A stretch of DNA of 64,000 nucleotides from JACDAV01 sp964626755 (GTDB lineage Bacteria; Chloroflexota; Limnocylindria; Limnocylindrales; CSP1-4). The notes beneath the pieces were generated by a model. The model was not told the origin of the DNA and made no database searches. It worked only from the letters and a program-made list of their open reading frames with translations. The position numbers and the translations under genes are program-made. Of the stretch, positions 30,616 through 40,685 are shown one piece after another. The stretch is from assembly GCA_964626755.1 (NCBI GenBank), contig CAZVGO010000004.1, forward strand, positions 124,001-188,000, written 5' to 3'. How positions within the stretch are numbered: position 1 is the first letter of the stretch; the number at the start of each line of letters is the position of its first letter.

Positions 30616-33600
30616 CCGCTCCCGCGCGGCTTCTCGCGCTCCGCCTCCAGGGATTCAAGTCGTTCGCCGAGCGGACGGTGGTCGAGTTCGGCCCGGGGAT
30701 CAGTGCCGTCGTCGGCCCGAACGGCTCCGGCAAGAGCAATCTCGCGGACGCGCTCCGCTGGGCGCTCGGTGAACAGGGCCGCGCCCTCCGGTCGCGCAAG
30801 TCGGAGGACGTCATCTGGGCCGGCTCCGAGCGTCGCTCGGCGCTCGGGATGGCCGACGTCACCCTCGTCCTCGACAACGCCGACGGGCTTCTGCCCGTCG
30901 AGTACGCGGTTCTCGAGCTCGGCCGGCGGCTCTACCGCTCCGGCGAGAACGACTACCTCCTCAACCGGCAACGGGTGAGGTTGCGCGACCTCGTCGACCT
31001 GCTCGACGGCGCGAACCTCGCCGACAACGCGTTCCTGTTCATCGGCCAGGGCATGGTCGATCAGGCGCTCGCGCTCCGGCCGGAGGAGCGCCGGCCGCTG
31101 TTCGAGGAGGTTGCCGGCGTGCGCCGTCACGAGCGGCGGCGGCGGCGTGCCGAAGAGCAGCTCGCGGAGTCCGAGGCGAACCTGGCGCGGGTCGAGGACA
31201 TCCTCGCCGAGCTCCGGCCGCAGGCCCGCCGCCTCGCCGCCCAGGCCGAGCAGCAGACGACCCGCGCGACGGCCGGCGCGGAGCTGGCGGAGGCCCTGAT
31301 CCTCGCGGCGCATGCCCGCTGGCACGAGGCCGCGACGCGGCTCGCTGAGGCTGCCGGCCGCCGGGGCCAGGCCGCGGCAGAGACCGACAAGGCGCTCGCG
31401 GAGCTCCAGGTCGCCGACGAGGCCGCGTCGGCGATCGCCGCGGAGCTCGGGACCCGTGCCGTCGTCGAGATGGAGCGGCGCGAAGCGCACGAGGCGGCCC
31501 GGGCGAGCCTCACCGACCTGCAGCTCCGGGAGGCCCGCTTGGCCGGTGACCAGGCGGCGACCGAGCGGGACCGCCAACGGGTCACTGACGAGCGGGCCGC
31601 GGCCGAGGCCGACCTCGCAGTCCAGCGCCGCGCACTCGCGCTCCCGGCGCCGGAGCCGGACCGGGACGCCGATGCGCACCTCGCCGAGGCCGAGCGTTCG
31701 CTTGCCGACGCGCTCGCGGAGCTTGCCGCCCTGCGCGCGGCCGATCGCGCCCACGGCGAAGACGCGGCCGCTGTCCGTCGGGCGGAGGACGCGCGGCAGG
31801 CAGAGCTGGAGGCGACCCGCCGGCGCGCGGTCGAGGCGGACCGGCGGGCGACCGAGGAGCGCGAGCGGCTGGCCGAGATCTCCGGCCGTCGCGGGGAGGC
31901 CGAGGGCCGTCTCGCGGCCGCGCAGACCGCACTCGAGGAGGCGCAGGAGGCGGAGGCCGCGGCGGTCGCCTCGCGGGAGGAGGGACGCCTCGCCGCCGAG
32001 GTCGCGGCGGCCGAGCACCAGGCGGCGCTCGATCGCGCGGCGGCAGCCGGCGCGACGCTCGCATCGCTCGAGGGGCGGCTCGAGGCGGTCGAATCCGCGA
32101 TGACCGAGGAGGAGTCTCGCGGGATCGCCCGCGCTGCGCGCCGGCGTGGTGGCCGCCGCCTCGACGAGGACCTGTCGGTCGAGCCGGACCTGCGCGCGGC
32201 GGTCGAAGCGGCCCTCGCCGAGGCGATCCGCGGCTACGTCGTGGCACGCGACGCGATCGCCGGCATGGGAGCCGAACGGGGAACCCTCGTGGTCGACGCC
32301 GCGGCACGGGGCACCGCGGGGAGCGGCGCGCCCGGCATTCGCGAACGGACGATCGTCGACCGGGCCACGACGCTCGGGGGCGGTCCGCTCGGCGACGCGA
32401 TCAGGCGCGATCCGACCGGGGCGGCAGCCGCGCTCCTCGCCCGGGCGGTCTGGCTGCCGGATCTCGCGGCCTGCCTCGATCTCCAGCCCGACCTCCCGGC
32501 CGGCTGGATCGCGGTGCCGCGCGACGGCTCGGCGGTCGTCGCCGCGCTCACCGTGGCGCTCGGTCGGCCGGACAGCGCGCTCGAGCGGCGCGCCGACGCG
32601 ACCCGTCTCGCCGCCGACGTCGAGCGGCAACGAGCAACGTCTGTGGAGCTGACCGAGGCCGCCGAAGCCGCCGCCGAAACCGCGGCGCGGGCGCGAATTG
32701 CGCTCGAGGCCAGGCGCGGCAATGAGCTCGCGGCCGCCAATGCCCGGCGGCGCGCCGAGGACGCCGAACGGGTGGCGGCGCGGAACGTCGAGACGATCGC
32801 CCGTGAGGCCGGCTGGCACGAAGCGCAGGCGGCGCGTCTTGCGAGCGAGGCCGGGCGGGCGAGGGCTGCGCTTCCCGAAGCAGCGCCCACACCGGCCGCG
32901 ACGAGCTCGTCGGGCCCGGACAGCGGGGCGCTCGCCACCTGGGAGGCGCGGGTCGCGGAGCTCCGTGCCCGGCGGGACCGCCTGGCGGCGGACCATGCGA
33001 CTCGCGACGCCGCGCGGCGCGACGCGGAGGCTCGCCGGGCGAGAGCCGAGGCGTCCATCGCGATCGACGAGGACCGAATCCGGCGGGCCGACGGGGAACT
33101 CAGTGCCCTCGGGGATCACGGGGCGGCGCTCGAGGCGGAGCGCGAAACAATTCGGACGGATCTCGCCGTGGCCGTCGGCCGGGAGACCGAGACCCGCGCA
33201 GTCCTCGATGACCTCCGGGCCGCGGACACGGCCGACCGCGAGCGCCTGGCCGCGGCCGAGCGCGCGTCCACCGCGTCACGCGACCGGCTCCGCGCGGGGG
33301 AGGAGCGACTCCGACTTGCGGATCACGCGGATCTCGAGGCGCGCCTCGGCCTCGACGGCCTGCGGGAGCAGGTGCTCGTCGAGCTGGCCGGCCTCGGCGA
33401 GCTCGGCCGGCGGCACCTTCTCGCGGCCCTCGGCGGATCGGCCGAGGCCACTGCGGCCCCGATCGATGAGCTGACCGCCGAAACGACCGACGCCACCGAC
33501 GCCGACATCGACGACGCGGCCGCACTCGAGGCGGCACTCGACGCCGTCGCGGGCGCCTGGGCGGCCGCCGCCCCGCAGGCGGATCCGCCCGGCCCCGGCC

Positions 33601-34286
33601 GGCTGACGACGCTCCGGCGGCGCTACCACGAGCTCGGCGCCGCGAACCCGTTCGCCGTCGAGGAGTACGCCCAGCTGCGGGCGCGGCTCGAAACGCTCGA
33701 GACCCAGCAGGCCGACCTGCGAACGGCGATCGTCCGGACCCGCGAGCTGATCGACGAGCTGAACGCGATGATCGCGACCCAGTTCAATACGACGTTCAGG
33801 GCGCTCGAGGCGGCGTTCGATCGGCAGTTCAACGGGCTGTTCGGAGGCGGCTACGCGAAGCTGGCGCTGACCGACCCGGACGACCTGGCCGGGACCGGCA
33901 TCGAGATCGTGGCCCGTCCGCCGGGCAAGAAGGCGCAGTCGCTCGCGATGCTCTCAGGCGGCGAGCGGGCGCTCACCGCAGTGGCACTGCTGTTCGCGAT
34001 GCTCGAGGTCCGGCCGGTCCCGTTCTGCGTCCTCGACGAGGTCGACGCCGCGCTCGACGAGGCAAACGTCGGGCGCTTCTCCGAAGCCCTTCGCAAGCTC
34101 GCCGACCGGACGCAGTTCATCGTCATCACCCACAACCGGGGCACGATCGAGGCCGCCGATGCACTCTATGGAGTGACCGTCGGCGACGACTCCGCGAGCC
34201 GGGTCGTCAGCCTCCGACTGGACGAGGCGCGGGCGATCGCCGAGCGGCGACGTCCGTCCGAGCCGGCGGGCGCGACGTTCGGCTGA
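30612..34286 (+). CDS. smc: Chromosome segregation protein SMC
   Basis: ATPase of the SMC-ScpAB chromosome-organising complex. The N-terminal P-loop GPNGSGKS is at 35-42. Long Ala/Glu/Arg coiled-coil arms flank a hinge at about residues 510-660. The C-terminal head has the signature LSGGERALTAVALLFA and Walker B FCVLDEVDAALDE. At 1,224 residues it is in the usual range. The rnc-smc-ftsY order is conserved in many Gram-positives. No scpA or scpB is in the window. Confidence 0.96.
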   Translation: MTAPARLLALRLQGFKSFAERTVVEFGPGISAVVGPNGSGKSNLADALRWALGEQGRALRSRKSEDVIWAGSERRSALGMADVTLVLDNADGLLPVEYAVLELGRRLYRSGENDYLLNRQRVRLRDLVDLLDGANLADNAFLFIGQGMVDQALALRPEERRPLFEEVAGVRRHERRRRRAEEQLAESEANLARVEDILAELRPQARRLAAQAEQQTTRATAGAELAEALILAAHARWHEAATRLAEAAGRRGQAAAETDKALAELQVADEAASAIAAELGTRAVVEMERREAHEAARASLTDLQLREARLAGDQAATERDRQRVTDERAAAEADLAVQRRALALPAPEPDRDADAHLAEAERSLADALAELAALRAADRAHGEDAAAVRRAEDARQAELEATRRRAVEADRRATEERERLAEISGRRGEAEGRLAAAQTALEEAQEAEAAAVASREEGRLAAEVAAAEHQAALDRAAAAGATLASLEGRLEAVESAMTEEESRGIARAARRRGGRRLDEDLSVEPDLRAAVEAALAEAIRGYVVARDAIAGMGAERGTLVVDAAARGTAGSGAPGIRERTIVDRATTLGGGPLGDAIRRDPTGAAAALLARAVWLPDLAACLDLQPDLPAGWIAVPRDGSAVVAALTVALGRPDSALERRADATRLAADVERQRATSVELTEAAEAAAETAARARIALEARRGNELAAANARRRAEDAERVAARNVETIAREAGWHEAQAARLASEAGRARAALPEAAPTPAATSSSGPDSGALATWEARVAELRARRDRLAADHATRDAARRDAEARRARAEASIAIDEDRIRRADGELSALGDHGAALEAERETIRTDLAVAVGRETETRAVLDDLRAADTADRERLAAAERASTASRDRLRAGEERLRLADHADLEARLGLDGLREQVLVELAGLGELGRRHLLAALGGSAEATAAPIDELTAETTDATDADIDDAAALEAALDAVAGAWAAAAPQADPPGPGRLTTLRRRYHELGAANPFAVEEYAQLRARLETLETQQADLRTAIVRTRELIDELNAMIATQFNTTFRALEAAFDRQFNGLFGGGYAKLALTDPDDLAGTGIEIVARPPGKKAQSLAMLSGGERALTAVALLFAMLEVRPVPFCVLDEVDAALDEANVGRFSEALRKLADRTQFIVITHNRGTIEAADALYGVTVGDDSASRVVSLRLDEARAIAERRRPSEPAGATFG

Positions 34287-34300
34287 GCGGAGGTCCCGGT

Positions 34301-35305
34301 TTGGTCTTCTGGCGGAAGAAGGATGCACCCGTGCCTGAGCCGGAGGAGGCGGCGCCCTCGGACACCGTGAGCAGCCTCGAGGCTGCGGCCGCGCTCCCGC
34401 CGCTCTTCGCCGGCGATGAGCCAGGCGACCTCGGGGCGGGGCTCGAACGAACCCGGGACGGCTTCGTGTCGCGTCTCCGTGTCTACCTCGAGGGCGGGCC
34501 GGAGGGCCCGTCGTGGGACGACGTCGAGGAGACACTGATTGCCGGCGACGTGGGTGCGACGCTCGCGATGGAGATCGTCGAACGCGCCCGCAGCCGGCGC
34601 GAGCCGGGAGGCGCGGAGGCCGCCGTGCGGGCAGAGCTCGCGGCATTGCTCGCGCCTCGGGATGTCGGCTGGTCGCCGCGTGCCTCGGCCGCCGGCCCGG
34701 CGGTCCTCCTCATCGTCGGCGTCAACGGGACCGGCAAGACCACGACGATCGGCAAGCTCGCCGCCCGCTACGTCGGCGAGGGGCGGACGGTGATCGTCGC
34801 TGCCGCCGATACCTTCCGGGCGGCGGCGATCGATCAGCTCCGGATCTGGGCCGACCGCGCAGGCGTGCCGGTGATCGCCCACGCCCCTGGCGCCGATCCG
34901 GGCGCCGTCGTGTTCGACGCGCTCGATGCTGCTGTCGCCCGCGGTGCCGACATGGTGATCGCCGACACGGCCGGCCGGCTCCACACGAAGTCCAACCTCA
35001 TGGACGAGCTGTCCAAGGTCCGCCGGATCGTCGACAAGCGGCTCCCGGGCGGGGCAGCGGAGACGCTGTTCGTCCTCGACGCGACGACCGGACAGAACGG
35101 GCTCGCGCAGGCGCACGCGTTCCACGAGGCGGTCGGCCTCACGGGGATCGTGCTGACGAAGCTCGACTCGACGGCCAAGGGCGGTATCGTCTTTGCCATC
35201 GAAGACGCGCTCGGCGTGCCCGTCCGGTTCATCGGGGTGGGGGAGAAGGCCGGCGATCTCCTGCCGTTCGACCCGGACGCGTTCGTCGCGGCGCTGTTCG
35301 CCTGA
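34301..35305 (+). CDS. ftsY: Signal recognition particle receptor FtsY
   Basis: Membrane receptor GTPase of the SRP pathway, partner of Ffh. A short acidic N-terminal region, ending near residue 45, is followed by the NG domain: GVNGTGKT at 140-147, ADTFRAAAIDQL, DTAGRLHTKSNLMDEL and LTKLDSTAKGG, with GEKAGDLLPF at the end. The TTG start has AGCGGAGG ten bases upstream. The length of 334 residues is typical of species with a short A domain. Ffh lies 1.6 kb downstream. Confidence 0.95.
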   Translation: MVFWRKKDAPVPEPEEAAPSDTVSSLEAAAALPPLFAGDEPGDLGAGLERTRDGFVSRLRVYLEGGPEGPSWDDVEETLIAGDVGATLAMEIVERARSRREPGGAEAAVRAELAALLAPRDVGWSPRASAAGPAVLLIVGVNGTGKTTTIGKLAARYVGEGRTVIVAAADTFRAAAIDQLRIWADRAGVPVIAHAPGADPGAVVFDALDAAVARGADMVIADTAGRLHTKSNLMDELSKVRRIVDKRLPGGAAETLFVLDATTGQNGLAQAHAFHEAVGLTGIVLTKLDSTAKGGIVFAIEDALGVPVRFIGVGEKAGDLLPFDPDAFVAALFA

Positions 35306-35470
35306 TGCACGGAAGGCCTGGGCGCGCGGGCCCTCGAGTCACGTGTGAATGGAGTGGGACCTGGGCACGCTCGGCCGGCGGCCCAGACTGCACCCTGGGG
35401 CCCTGGCCCACGCTCGTTCGTGCCGGCGTCACCCACCTGTGGATTCGGGTAGGTACAGCGGGCCCGTGAC

Positions 35471-36772
35471 CTACTCGCTCAGCGGCACGTCCTCGCCCGC
35501 GATGACCGGGCCCGCCATCTGGTCCAGGCCCACCGGCACCTCTGCCATCCCACGAACCGCAGAGAACCAGAGGATCGCGATCGACAACAATCCACCGCCG
35601 CCGCCGACGACGAGCGCCCAGCGCAGCCCGATCGTCTCGGCGAGGACACCACCGATCAGCGTGCCCGCGAGGAGGAACCCCATCGCGAGGGTGTGAAAGC
35701 TCGCGCCGACCCGGCCGAGCGCCCGGTCGTCGACGATCGCCTGGCGGATTGACATCGCGACGACGTCGAACGCCGTCAGCGAGCTGTCGGTGAGGACCTG
35801 CTGGGCGAGCAACAGGGCGATGCCGATGATCGTCGCGTCGGGCGCCAGCGCGAGACAGATGTTCCCGATCGCCACGAGGACCATCGCCGAGATGAGGAAC
35901 CGCCCGACGCCGCCCAGCCAGCGGGTCGCCCGCTCGGCAAGTACCGCTCCGACGAGCGAGCTCAGCCCGCCGACCGCCGCCAGGAGTCCGATCGCAGCGG
36001 GCTGAAACCCGATCTCGGTCACGAAGACCAGATAGACGGCGCCGAACACGCCCCAGAAGCCTGCGACCGAGGCATCGGCCAGGGCGAGCGGGCGGAGAAT
36101 CGGATGGCCGAGGGTCAGCCGGAGGCCCTCGACGATCTCGCGGAGCACCGGCTCGCGGTCCTGCGGCGGCGTCGGTTGCGGCTCCTTCGCCCGGATCCGT
36201 CCGAGGAACAGCGCGGATACGAGGAATGACACGGCGTCGATCGCGATCGCGATCGGGGCCGTGAGCACCTGGATGAGCCAGCCGCCTGCGCCGAAGCCGA
36301 CGAACTCGGCGGCCGAGCTGGTCGCAGTCAGCGTCGAATTCGCGCCGACGAGCCGGTCGCGGCCGATGACCGTCGGCAGGAAAGCCCGGTCGGCCACGTC
36401 GAAGAACGTTGTCAGCACGGCCGCACCGAACGCGACGAGGATGAGGTGGGGCAGTGTCAGGCTTCCGGCGATGAACGCGACGGGAATGCTGCCGAGCAGG
36501 AGCGCCCGGCCGAGGTCCGCCCAGATCATCACGGGCCGGCGCCGCAACCTGTCGACCCACGCCCCGGCGACGAGCCCGATCGTCAGGCCGGCGATGATCT
36601 CGGCCCCCCGAATGACCGCCACCTCGCCGGCCCCCGCGCCGAGGACCAGGATCGCCGCGAACGGCAGGGCCGTCCGAGTGATGAACGACCCGACCTGCGA
36701 CACGGTGGCCGCGGCCAGCAGGCTGACGAAGTCCCGGTTCCGCCAGAGAGGGGTGGCGGTCGGTGGGGCCAC
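35471..36772 (-). CDS. Major facilitator superfamily transporter (EntS-like)
   Basis: The 433-residue protein has about twelve hydrophobic segments and the MFS loop between helices 2 and 3 (GAWVDRLRRRPVMIWADLGR). The N-terminus LWRNRDFVSLLAAATVSQVG is typical of the MFS_3/EntS-like exporter group. The substrate is unknown. Apart from rpmB it is the only minus-strand gene in the window and splits ftsY from ffh, so it was probably inserted later. Flanking gaps of about 160 nt contain no terminator with a T-run. Confidence 0.85.
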   Translation of the reverse strand: MAPPTATPLWRNRDFVSLLAAATVSQVGSFITRTALPFAAILVLGAGAGEVAVIRGAEIIAGLTIGLVAGAWVDRLRRRPVMIWADLGRALLLGSIPVAFIAGSLTLPHLILVAFGAAVLTTFFDVADRAFLPTVIGRDRLVGANSTLTATSSAAEFVGFGAGGWLIQVLTAPIAIAIDAVSFLVSALFLGRIRAKEPQPTPPQDREPVLREIVEGLRLTLGHPILRPLALADASVAGFWGVFGAVYLVFVTEIGFQPAAIGLLAAVGGLSSLVGAVLAERATRWLGGVGRFLISAMVLVAIGNICLALAPDATIIGIALLLAQQVLTDSSLTAFDVVAMSIRQAIVDDRALGRVGASFHTLAMGFLLAGTLIGGVLAETIGLRWALVVGGGGGLLSIAILWFSAVRGMAEVPVGLDQMAGPVIAGEDVPLSE

Positions 36773-36832
36773 GAAGCGGAGGATAGCCGGGCACGCCAGG
36801 TACCTTTGGCCCGGAGGCTCCCCGGGCCCGAC

Positions 36833-36841
36833 TGCTACACT
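36833..36841 (+). promoter_or_regulatory. Predicted extended -10 before ffh
   Basis: TGCTACACT lies about 93 nt before the ffh ATG, in the gap divergent from the MFS gene. It is identical to the boxes before acpP and rpsB. No good -35 box at 17-18 nt. Confidence 0.5.
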
Positions 36842-36933
36842 CTGGCCCTGGTGCGTCAGAACCCGCGCACCCGCCCGATCGCCGGGGCCCGCCCGGCGGC
36901 CGGACCATCCCCTTCTGGAGTCCCCACCCCGGC

Positions 36934-38274
36934 ATGTTCGACACCCTGAGCGAGCGGCTCCGGAAGACCCTCGACGGTCTGACCGGCCGCGGCCGCGTGA
37001 GCGAGGCCGACGTCGACGCGGCGGTCCGGGAGATCCGCCTGTCGCTCCTCGAGGCGGACGTCAACTTCAAAGTCGTCAAGGACTTCGTTGGCCGTATCCG
37101 CGAGCGTGCGGTCGGGGCGGAGATCCTCGCCAGCCTGACGGCCGGGCAACAGGTCGTGAAGATCGTCCACGACGAGCTGGTGGATCTCCTGTCCGCCGGC
37201 GACCGGACGTTCCACGTGTCGGGCAGTCCGGCAGTCATCGCGCTCGTCGGTCTGCAGGGCTCGGGCAAGACCACGTCCGCGGCCAAGCTCGCCAGGCATA
37301 TCGTCAAGCTCGGCCGGCGCCCCCTCCTCGTCGCGGCCGACCCGTACCGGCCGGCCGCCGCCGATCAGCTCGAGACGCTCGGCCGCCAGCTCAACGTCCC
37401 CGTCCACCGGGCGCCGACCGGCACCTCGGTCGTCGAGATCGCCCGTGGCGGGATCGAGACCGCCCGCCGCCAGGCGCGGGACACGGTCATCCTCGACACG
37501 GCCGGCCGGCTGACCGTCGACGAGGCGCTCATGGCGGAGATCGCGGCCGTCAACAAGGCGGTGGAACCGGTCGAGACCCTGCTCGTCGTCGACGCGATGA
37601 CGGGCCAGGAGGCGGTCGCGGTGGCCCAGGCGTTCGTGGCCGCCGTTCCGGTCACCGGGCTGATCCTCACGAAGATCGACGGGGATGCGCGCGGCGGCGC
37701 CGCGCTCTCGATCAGTGCCGTGACCGGCGTCCCCGTGAAGTTCCTCGGGACCGGCGAGAAGACGGACGCGCTCGAACCCTTCCACCCGGACCGCCTCGCC
37801 GGCCGGATCCTCGGCATGGGCGACATCCTCACGCTCGTCGAGCGGGCCCAGGAAGTCGTCGACGCAAAGGATGCAGCGCGGATGGAGGAGAAGCTGCGCA
37901 CCGCGCAGTTCAGCCTCGAGGACTTCCTCGACCAGCTCCAGCAGGTCCAGAAGATGGGCCCGCTCGGACAGATCATGGGGATGCTGCCGGGGATGGGTGG
38001 CATGGCGAAGGAGGCGCAGGACGCCGTCGACAGCGGCCAGCTCGCCCGGATCGAGGCGATCATCAGATCGATGACACCCCGCGAGCGACGCGAACCGGCG
38101 GTTCTCAACGGCTCGCGCCGGCGACGGATCGCGGCCGGGTCGGGGACATCGCTCACCGACGTGAACCGGCTCATCAAGCAGTTCGGGGAAGTCCAGAAGC
38201 TCATGAAGCAGTTCTCCGGGGGCGGCCGTCGCGGGGCGATGGCCGGCCTCCTCGGCCGGCGCCAGGGCACATAG
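36934..38274 (+). CDS. ffh: Signal recognition particle protein Ffh
   Basis: Binds signal peptides and SRP RNA and delivers ribosomes to FtsY. The NG domain has GLQGSGKT (106-113), ADPYRPAAADQL, DTAGRLTVDEALM and LTKIDGDARGG. The Met-rich M domain follows (IMGMLPGMGGMAKEAQ, then the RNA-binding SRRRRIAAGSGTSLTDVNRL). The length of 446 residues is normal. Its own promoter is likely, since the neighbour upstream is divergent. An SRP RNA gene was not recognised in the window. Confidence 0.96.
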   Translation: MFDTLSERLRKTLDGLTGRGRVSEADVDAAVREIRLSLLEADVNFKVVKDFVGRIRERAVGAEILASLTAGQQVVKIVHDELVDLLSAGDRTFHVSGSPAVIALVGLQGSGKTTSAAKLARHIVKLGRRPLLVAADPYRPAAADQLETLGRQLNVPVHRAPTGTSVVEIARGGIETARRQARDTVILDTAGRLTVDEALMAEIAAVNKAVEPVETLLVVDAMTGQEAVAVAQAFVAAVPVTGLILTKIDGDARGGAALSISAVTGVPVKFLGTGEKTDALEPFHPDRLAGRILGMGDILTLVERAQEVVDAKDAARMEEKLRTAQFSLEDFLDQLQQVQKMGPLGQIMGMLPGMGGMAKEAQDAVDSGQLARIEAIIRSMTPRERREPAVLNGSRRRRIAAGSGTSLTDVNRLIKQFGEVQKLMKQFSGGGRRGAMAGLLGRRQGT

Positions 38275-38287
38275 CGAGGGAACCGAA

Positions 38288-40138
38288 ATGACCGAGCGCG
38301 ATCCGAATCAACCGGTCGGCGACCCGTCGAAACCGAGGCCGTCCGCTGACGAAACCCCCACGGACACGTTCAAGATGTCCGCCTGGACCCCTCCGCCGAA
38401 CGGGACCGTTCCAGCGGCGTCGCCCGCTGCTACGACCACGGCGCCCGTTCGAACGTCCGGCGGCGGCCGCCTGCGCTGGGCCATGGCGCTGCTCGTCACC
38501 GTCGTCATCGTCGGGATCGGCGCCGTCGCTGCCCTCCTGTTGACCGGCCAGTCGGCGCCGTCCTCGCTCGTCGGCTACGCGCCCGCCGACAGCATCGCCT
38601 ACGGCGAGCTTCGGCTCGACCTGCCCGGCGACCAGCGCCAGCAGCTCGGCCAGTTCCTCTCGCGATTCCCGGGCTTCAAGGACCAGGCGAACATGCCGAC
38701 GAAGGTCGACGAGGTGCTCGACCGGGTCGTCCTGGCGATCACGTCCAACCAGCAGGACTACACGACCCACTTCAAACCGTGGTTCGGGGGCGAGCTCGGG
38801 TTCAGCTTCAACGACCTGCCGGCCGCCGCGACGCCGGACATGAAGGACGCTCGGTTCCTCGTCCTGGTCTCGGTCACCGATGTGACGAAGGCCCGGGCGT
38901 GGATGGACGGAGTCCTGGTTGACGCCCCGAAGACGATCGCCGACCACAACGGGACTCAGCTGGTCCTCGTCGGCGACGGTCCGATCAGGCTCGCGACCGG
39001 CATCCACGGCGAGGTCATGCTCATCGGCGACGAGGCATCCGTCCGGGCCGCGGTCGACACGAACGGCGCGGGGCAGCTCTCGAAGTCGGAGCGCTACGCG
39101 GCCGGCCTTGGATCAGTTCGCGGGGACAGCCTCGCCTACTTCTGGTTCGACATGGATCGGTACGTCGACTGGCTCGCCGAGGCGGCGGCCACGATGCCGG
39201 AGATGTTCGGCATCCAGGTCGACGAGGCCTACCGGAACCTCGTTCCCGAGTGGGGAGTGTTCCGCCTCCAGGCGCGCGGCGATGCCATCGCCACGGAGGT
39301 CGTCTGGCCCCATGTGGAGACGCCCGTCCAGATGAGCAATCGAGCCGGGGAGCTCGCGCCGCATCTCCCGCCTGCGACGGTCGTTCTGGTCGACGGCCAC
39401 GAGCTCGGCGACTCGCTGCTCCAGGCCATCGAGAGCTACCGCACGAACCCCGGGACGGCCGAAGCGTTCAAGCAGGTCGACCAGGTGGCCATCCTGTTGG
39501 GCGGGTTCGACGGGATCTTCGGCTGGATGCGGGACGGTGGGTTCGCGCTCACGCGGGACGGCGACAAGGTCGACGGCGGGCTCGTCTTCAGCTCGAACGA
39601 GCGCGCCAGCGGGGAACGCCTGCTCGCGACCCTGCGCAGCTACGCCGTGCTCGGCGGCGGTCAGGCCGGCCTCCAGGTGCAGGTCCGCGACGAGCCGTAT
39701 GCCGGGACGACGATCTCGGTGATCGACTTCGGCGACTGGCGCGACCTGGCAGCGCTGGCCGGAGGGGCGACAGTCATCCCGTTCGAGGGGCGGCTCGAGG
39801 TGGCCTACGCCGCGACGGATGACATCGTGGTCATCTCGATCGGCGACTCGTTCGTCAAGGCCGTTCTCGACGCCAAACCCGGCGCGTCGCTCGCCGACAA
39901 CGCGCGCTACAAGTCGCTGATCGATCGGGTCGGCGCCCAGAACGTCGGGTCTGCATACCTCGACATCACCGCGGTCCGCGAGATGATCGAGGGCGTCTTC
40001 CGGACGGCCGATGTGGCCGGATACGCCCAGTACGAGACGGACATCCAGCCCTATCTGCTGCCGCTCGACGCCTACATCCAGGCGGGCACAATCGACGGTG
40101 GCGTCGACCGGCTGGTCGGGGCGTTCGTCGTCAAGTAA
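38288..40138 (+). CDS. Membrane-anchored DUF3352-like protein
   Basis: The 616-residue protein has a cytoplasmic Pro/Thr-rich N-terminus of about 55 residues and a single membrane helix (AMALLVTVVIVGIGAVAALL). A large extracellular region starts with the DUF3352-type pattern (GYAPADSIAYGELRLDLPGD, then QFLSRFPGFKDQ). It contains repeated alpha/beta segments, such as AYFWFDMDRYVDWLAEAA and EVAYAATDDIVVISIGDSFV. The function of the family is unknown. It follows ffh by 13 nt with a GAGGGAACCG site, and precedes rpsP by 49 nt. Confidence 0.78.
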   Translation: MTERDPNQPVGDPSKPRPSADETPTDTFKMSAWTPPPNGTVPAASPAATTTAPVRTSGGGRLRWAMALLVTVVIVGIGAVAALLLTGQSAPSSLVGYAPADSIAYGELRLDLPGDQRQQLGQFLSRFPGFKDQANMPTKVDEVLDRVVLAITSNQQDYTTHFKPWFGGELGFSFNDLPAAATPDMKDARFLVLVSVTDVTKARAWMDGVLVDAPKTIADHNGTQLVLVGDGPIRLATGIHGEVMLIGDEASVRAAVDTNGAGQLSKSERYAAGLGSVRGDSLAYFWFDMDRYVDWLAEAAATMPEMFGIQVDEAYRNLVPEWGVFRLQARGDAIATEVVWPHVETPVQMSNRAGELAPHLPPATVVLVDGHELGDSLLQAIESYRTNPGTAEAFKQVDQVAILLGGFDGIFGWMRDGGFALTRDGDKVDGGLVFSSNERASGERLLATLRSYAVLGGGQAGLQVQVRDEPYAGTTISVIDFGDWRDLAALAGGATVIPFEGRLEVAYAATDDIVVISIGDSFVKAVLDAKPGASLADNARYKSLIDRVGAQNVGSAYLDITAVREMIEGVFRTADVAGYAQYETDIQPYLLPLDAYIQAGTIDGGVDRLVGAFVVK

Positions 40139-40187
40139 CCCAGGCACAGTTGGCGGGCCGCCCAGGCCCGTGGAGGAGGTCGCATTC

Positions 40188-40442
40188 ATGGCAGTTCGCA
40201 TCAGGCTCACCCGGGTGGGGGCGAAGAAGCAGCCCAGCTACCGCGTCATCGTCGCCGACTCCCGGAAGGCCCGGGACAGCCGGTCGATCGAGACGATCGG
40301 CCACTACAACCCGCGGACCGAACCGGTCGAGGTGAACATCGACGAGGAGAAGGCCAGGCAGTGGCTGGCGAAGGGCGCCCAGCCGTCGGACACGGTGGCC
40401 CGGTTGTTTCGTGCGGCGGGCATCCTGCCCGCGGCGAAGTAG
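40188..40442 (+). CDS. rpsP: Small ribosomal subunit protein bS16
   Basis: The protein starts AVRIRLTRVGAKKQPSYRVI and continues with the S16 blocks SRKARDSRSIETIGHYNPR and EKARQWLAKGAQPSDTVARL. At 84 residues it has the normal length. A GGAGGAGG site precedes the ATG. It begins the classic rpsP-khpA-rimM-trmD-rplS operon. Confidence 0.97.
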   Translation: MAVRIRLTRVGAKKQPSYRVIVADSRKARDSRSIETIGHYNPRTEPVEVNIDEEKARQWLAKGAQPSDTVARLFRAAGILPAAK

Positions 40443-40451
40443 GAGGCGGAC

Positions 40452-40685
40452 GTGGCAGCGAAGGAGCTCGTCGAGTACGTCGCGAAGTCCCTCGTAGACG
40501 ATCCCGAGGCAGTCACAGTGGAGGTCGTCCGCGATGCGGACGGCACGGTCATCGAGCTGCACGTCGCGGAAGAGGACATGGGCAAGGTGATCGGGCGGAA
40601 CGGCAGCGTCGCGAAGGCGCTCCGGACGCTCCTCAAGGTCACGGCGGCCCGGGACGGTGAGCCGGTCTCGCTCGAAATCCTCTGA
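40452..40685 (+). CDS. khpA: KH-domain RNA-binding protein KhpA
   Basis: The 77-residue single KH domain has the GxxG loop as GRNG within DMGKVIGRNGSVAKALRTLL. In Firmicutes KhpA (YlqC) pairs with KhpB to bind RNA and affect cell-wall growth. It sits between rpsP and rimM as usual. The GTG start has an AGGAGG site overlapping the rpsP stop region. Confidence 0.94.
   Translation: MAAKELVEYVAKSLVDDPEAVTVEVVRDADGTVIELHVAEEDMGKVIGRNGSVAKALRTLLKVTAARDGEPVSLEIL

Noticed and set aside
36773..36933. SRP RNA gene before ffh
   Set aside because: The GC-rich gap lacks the conserved SRP Alu or helix 8 loop sequences that I could identify; only a promoter-like box is supported.
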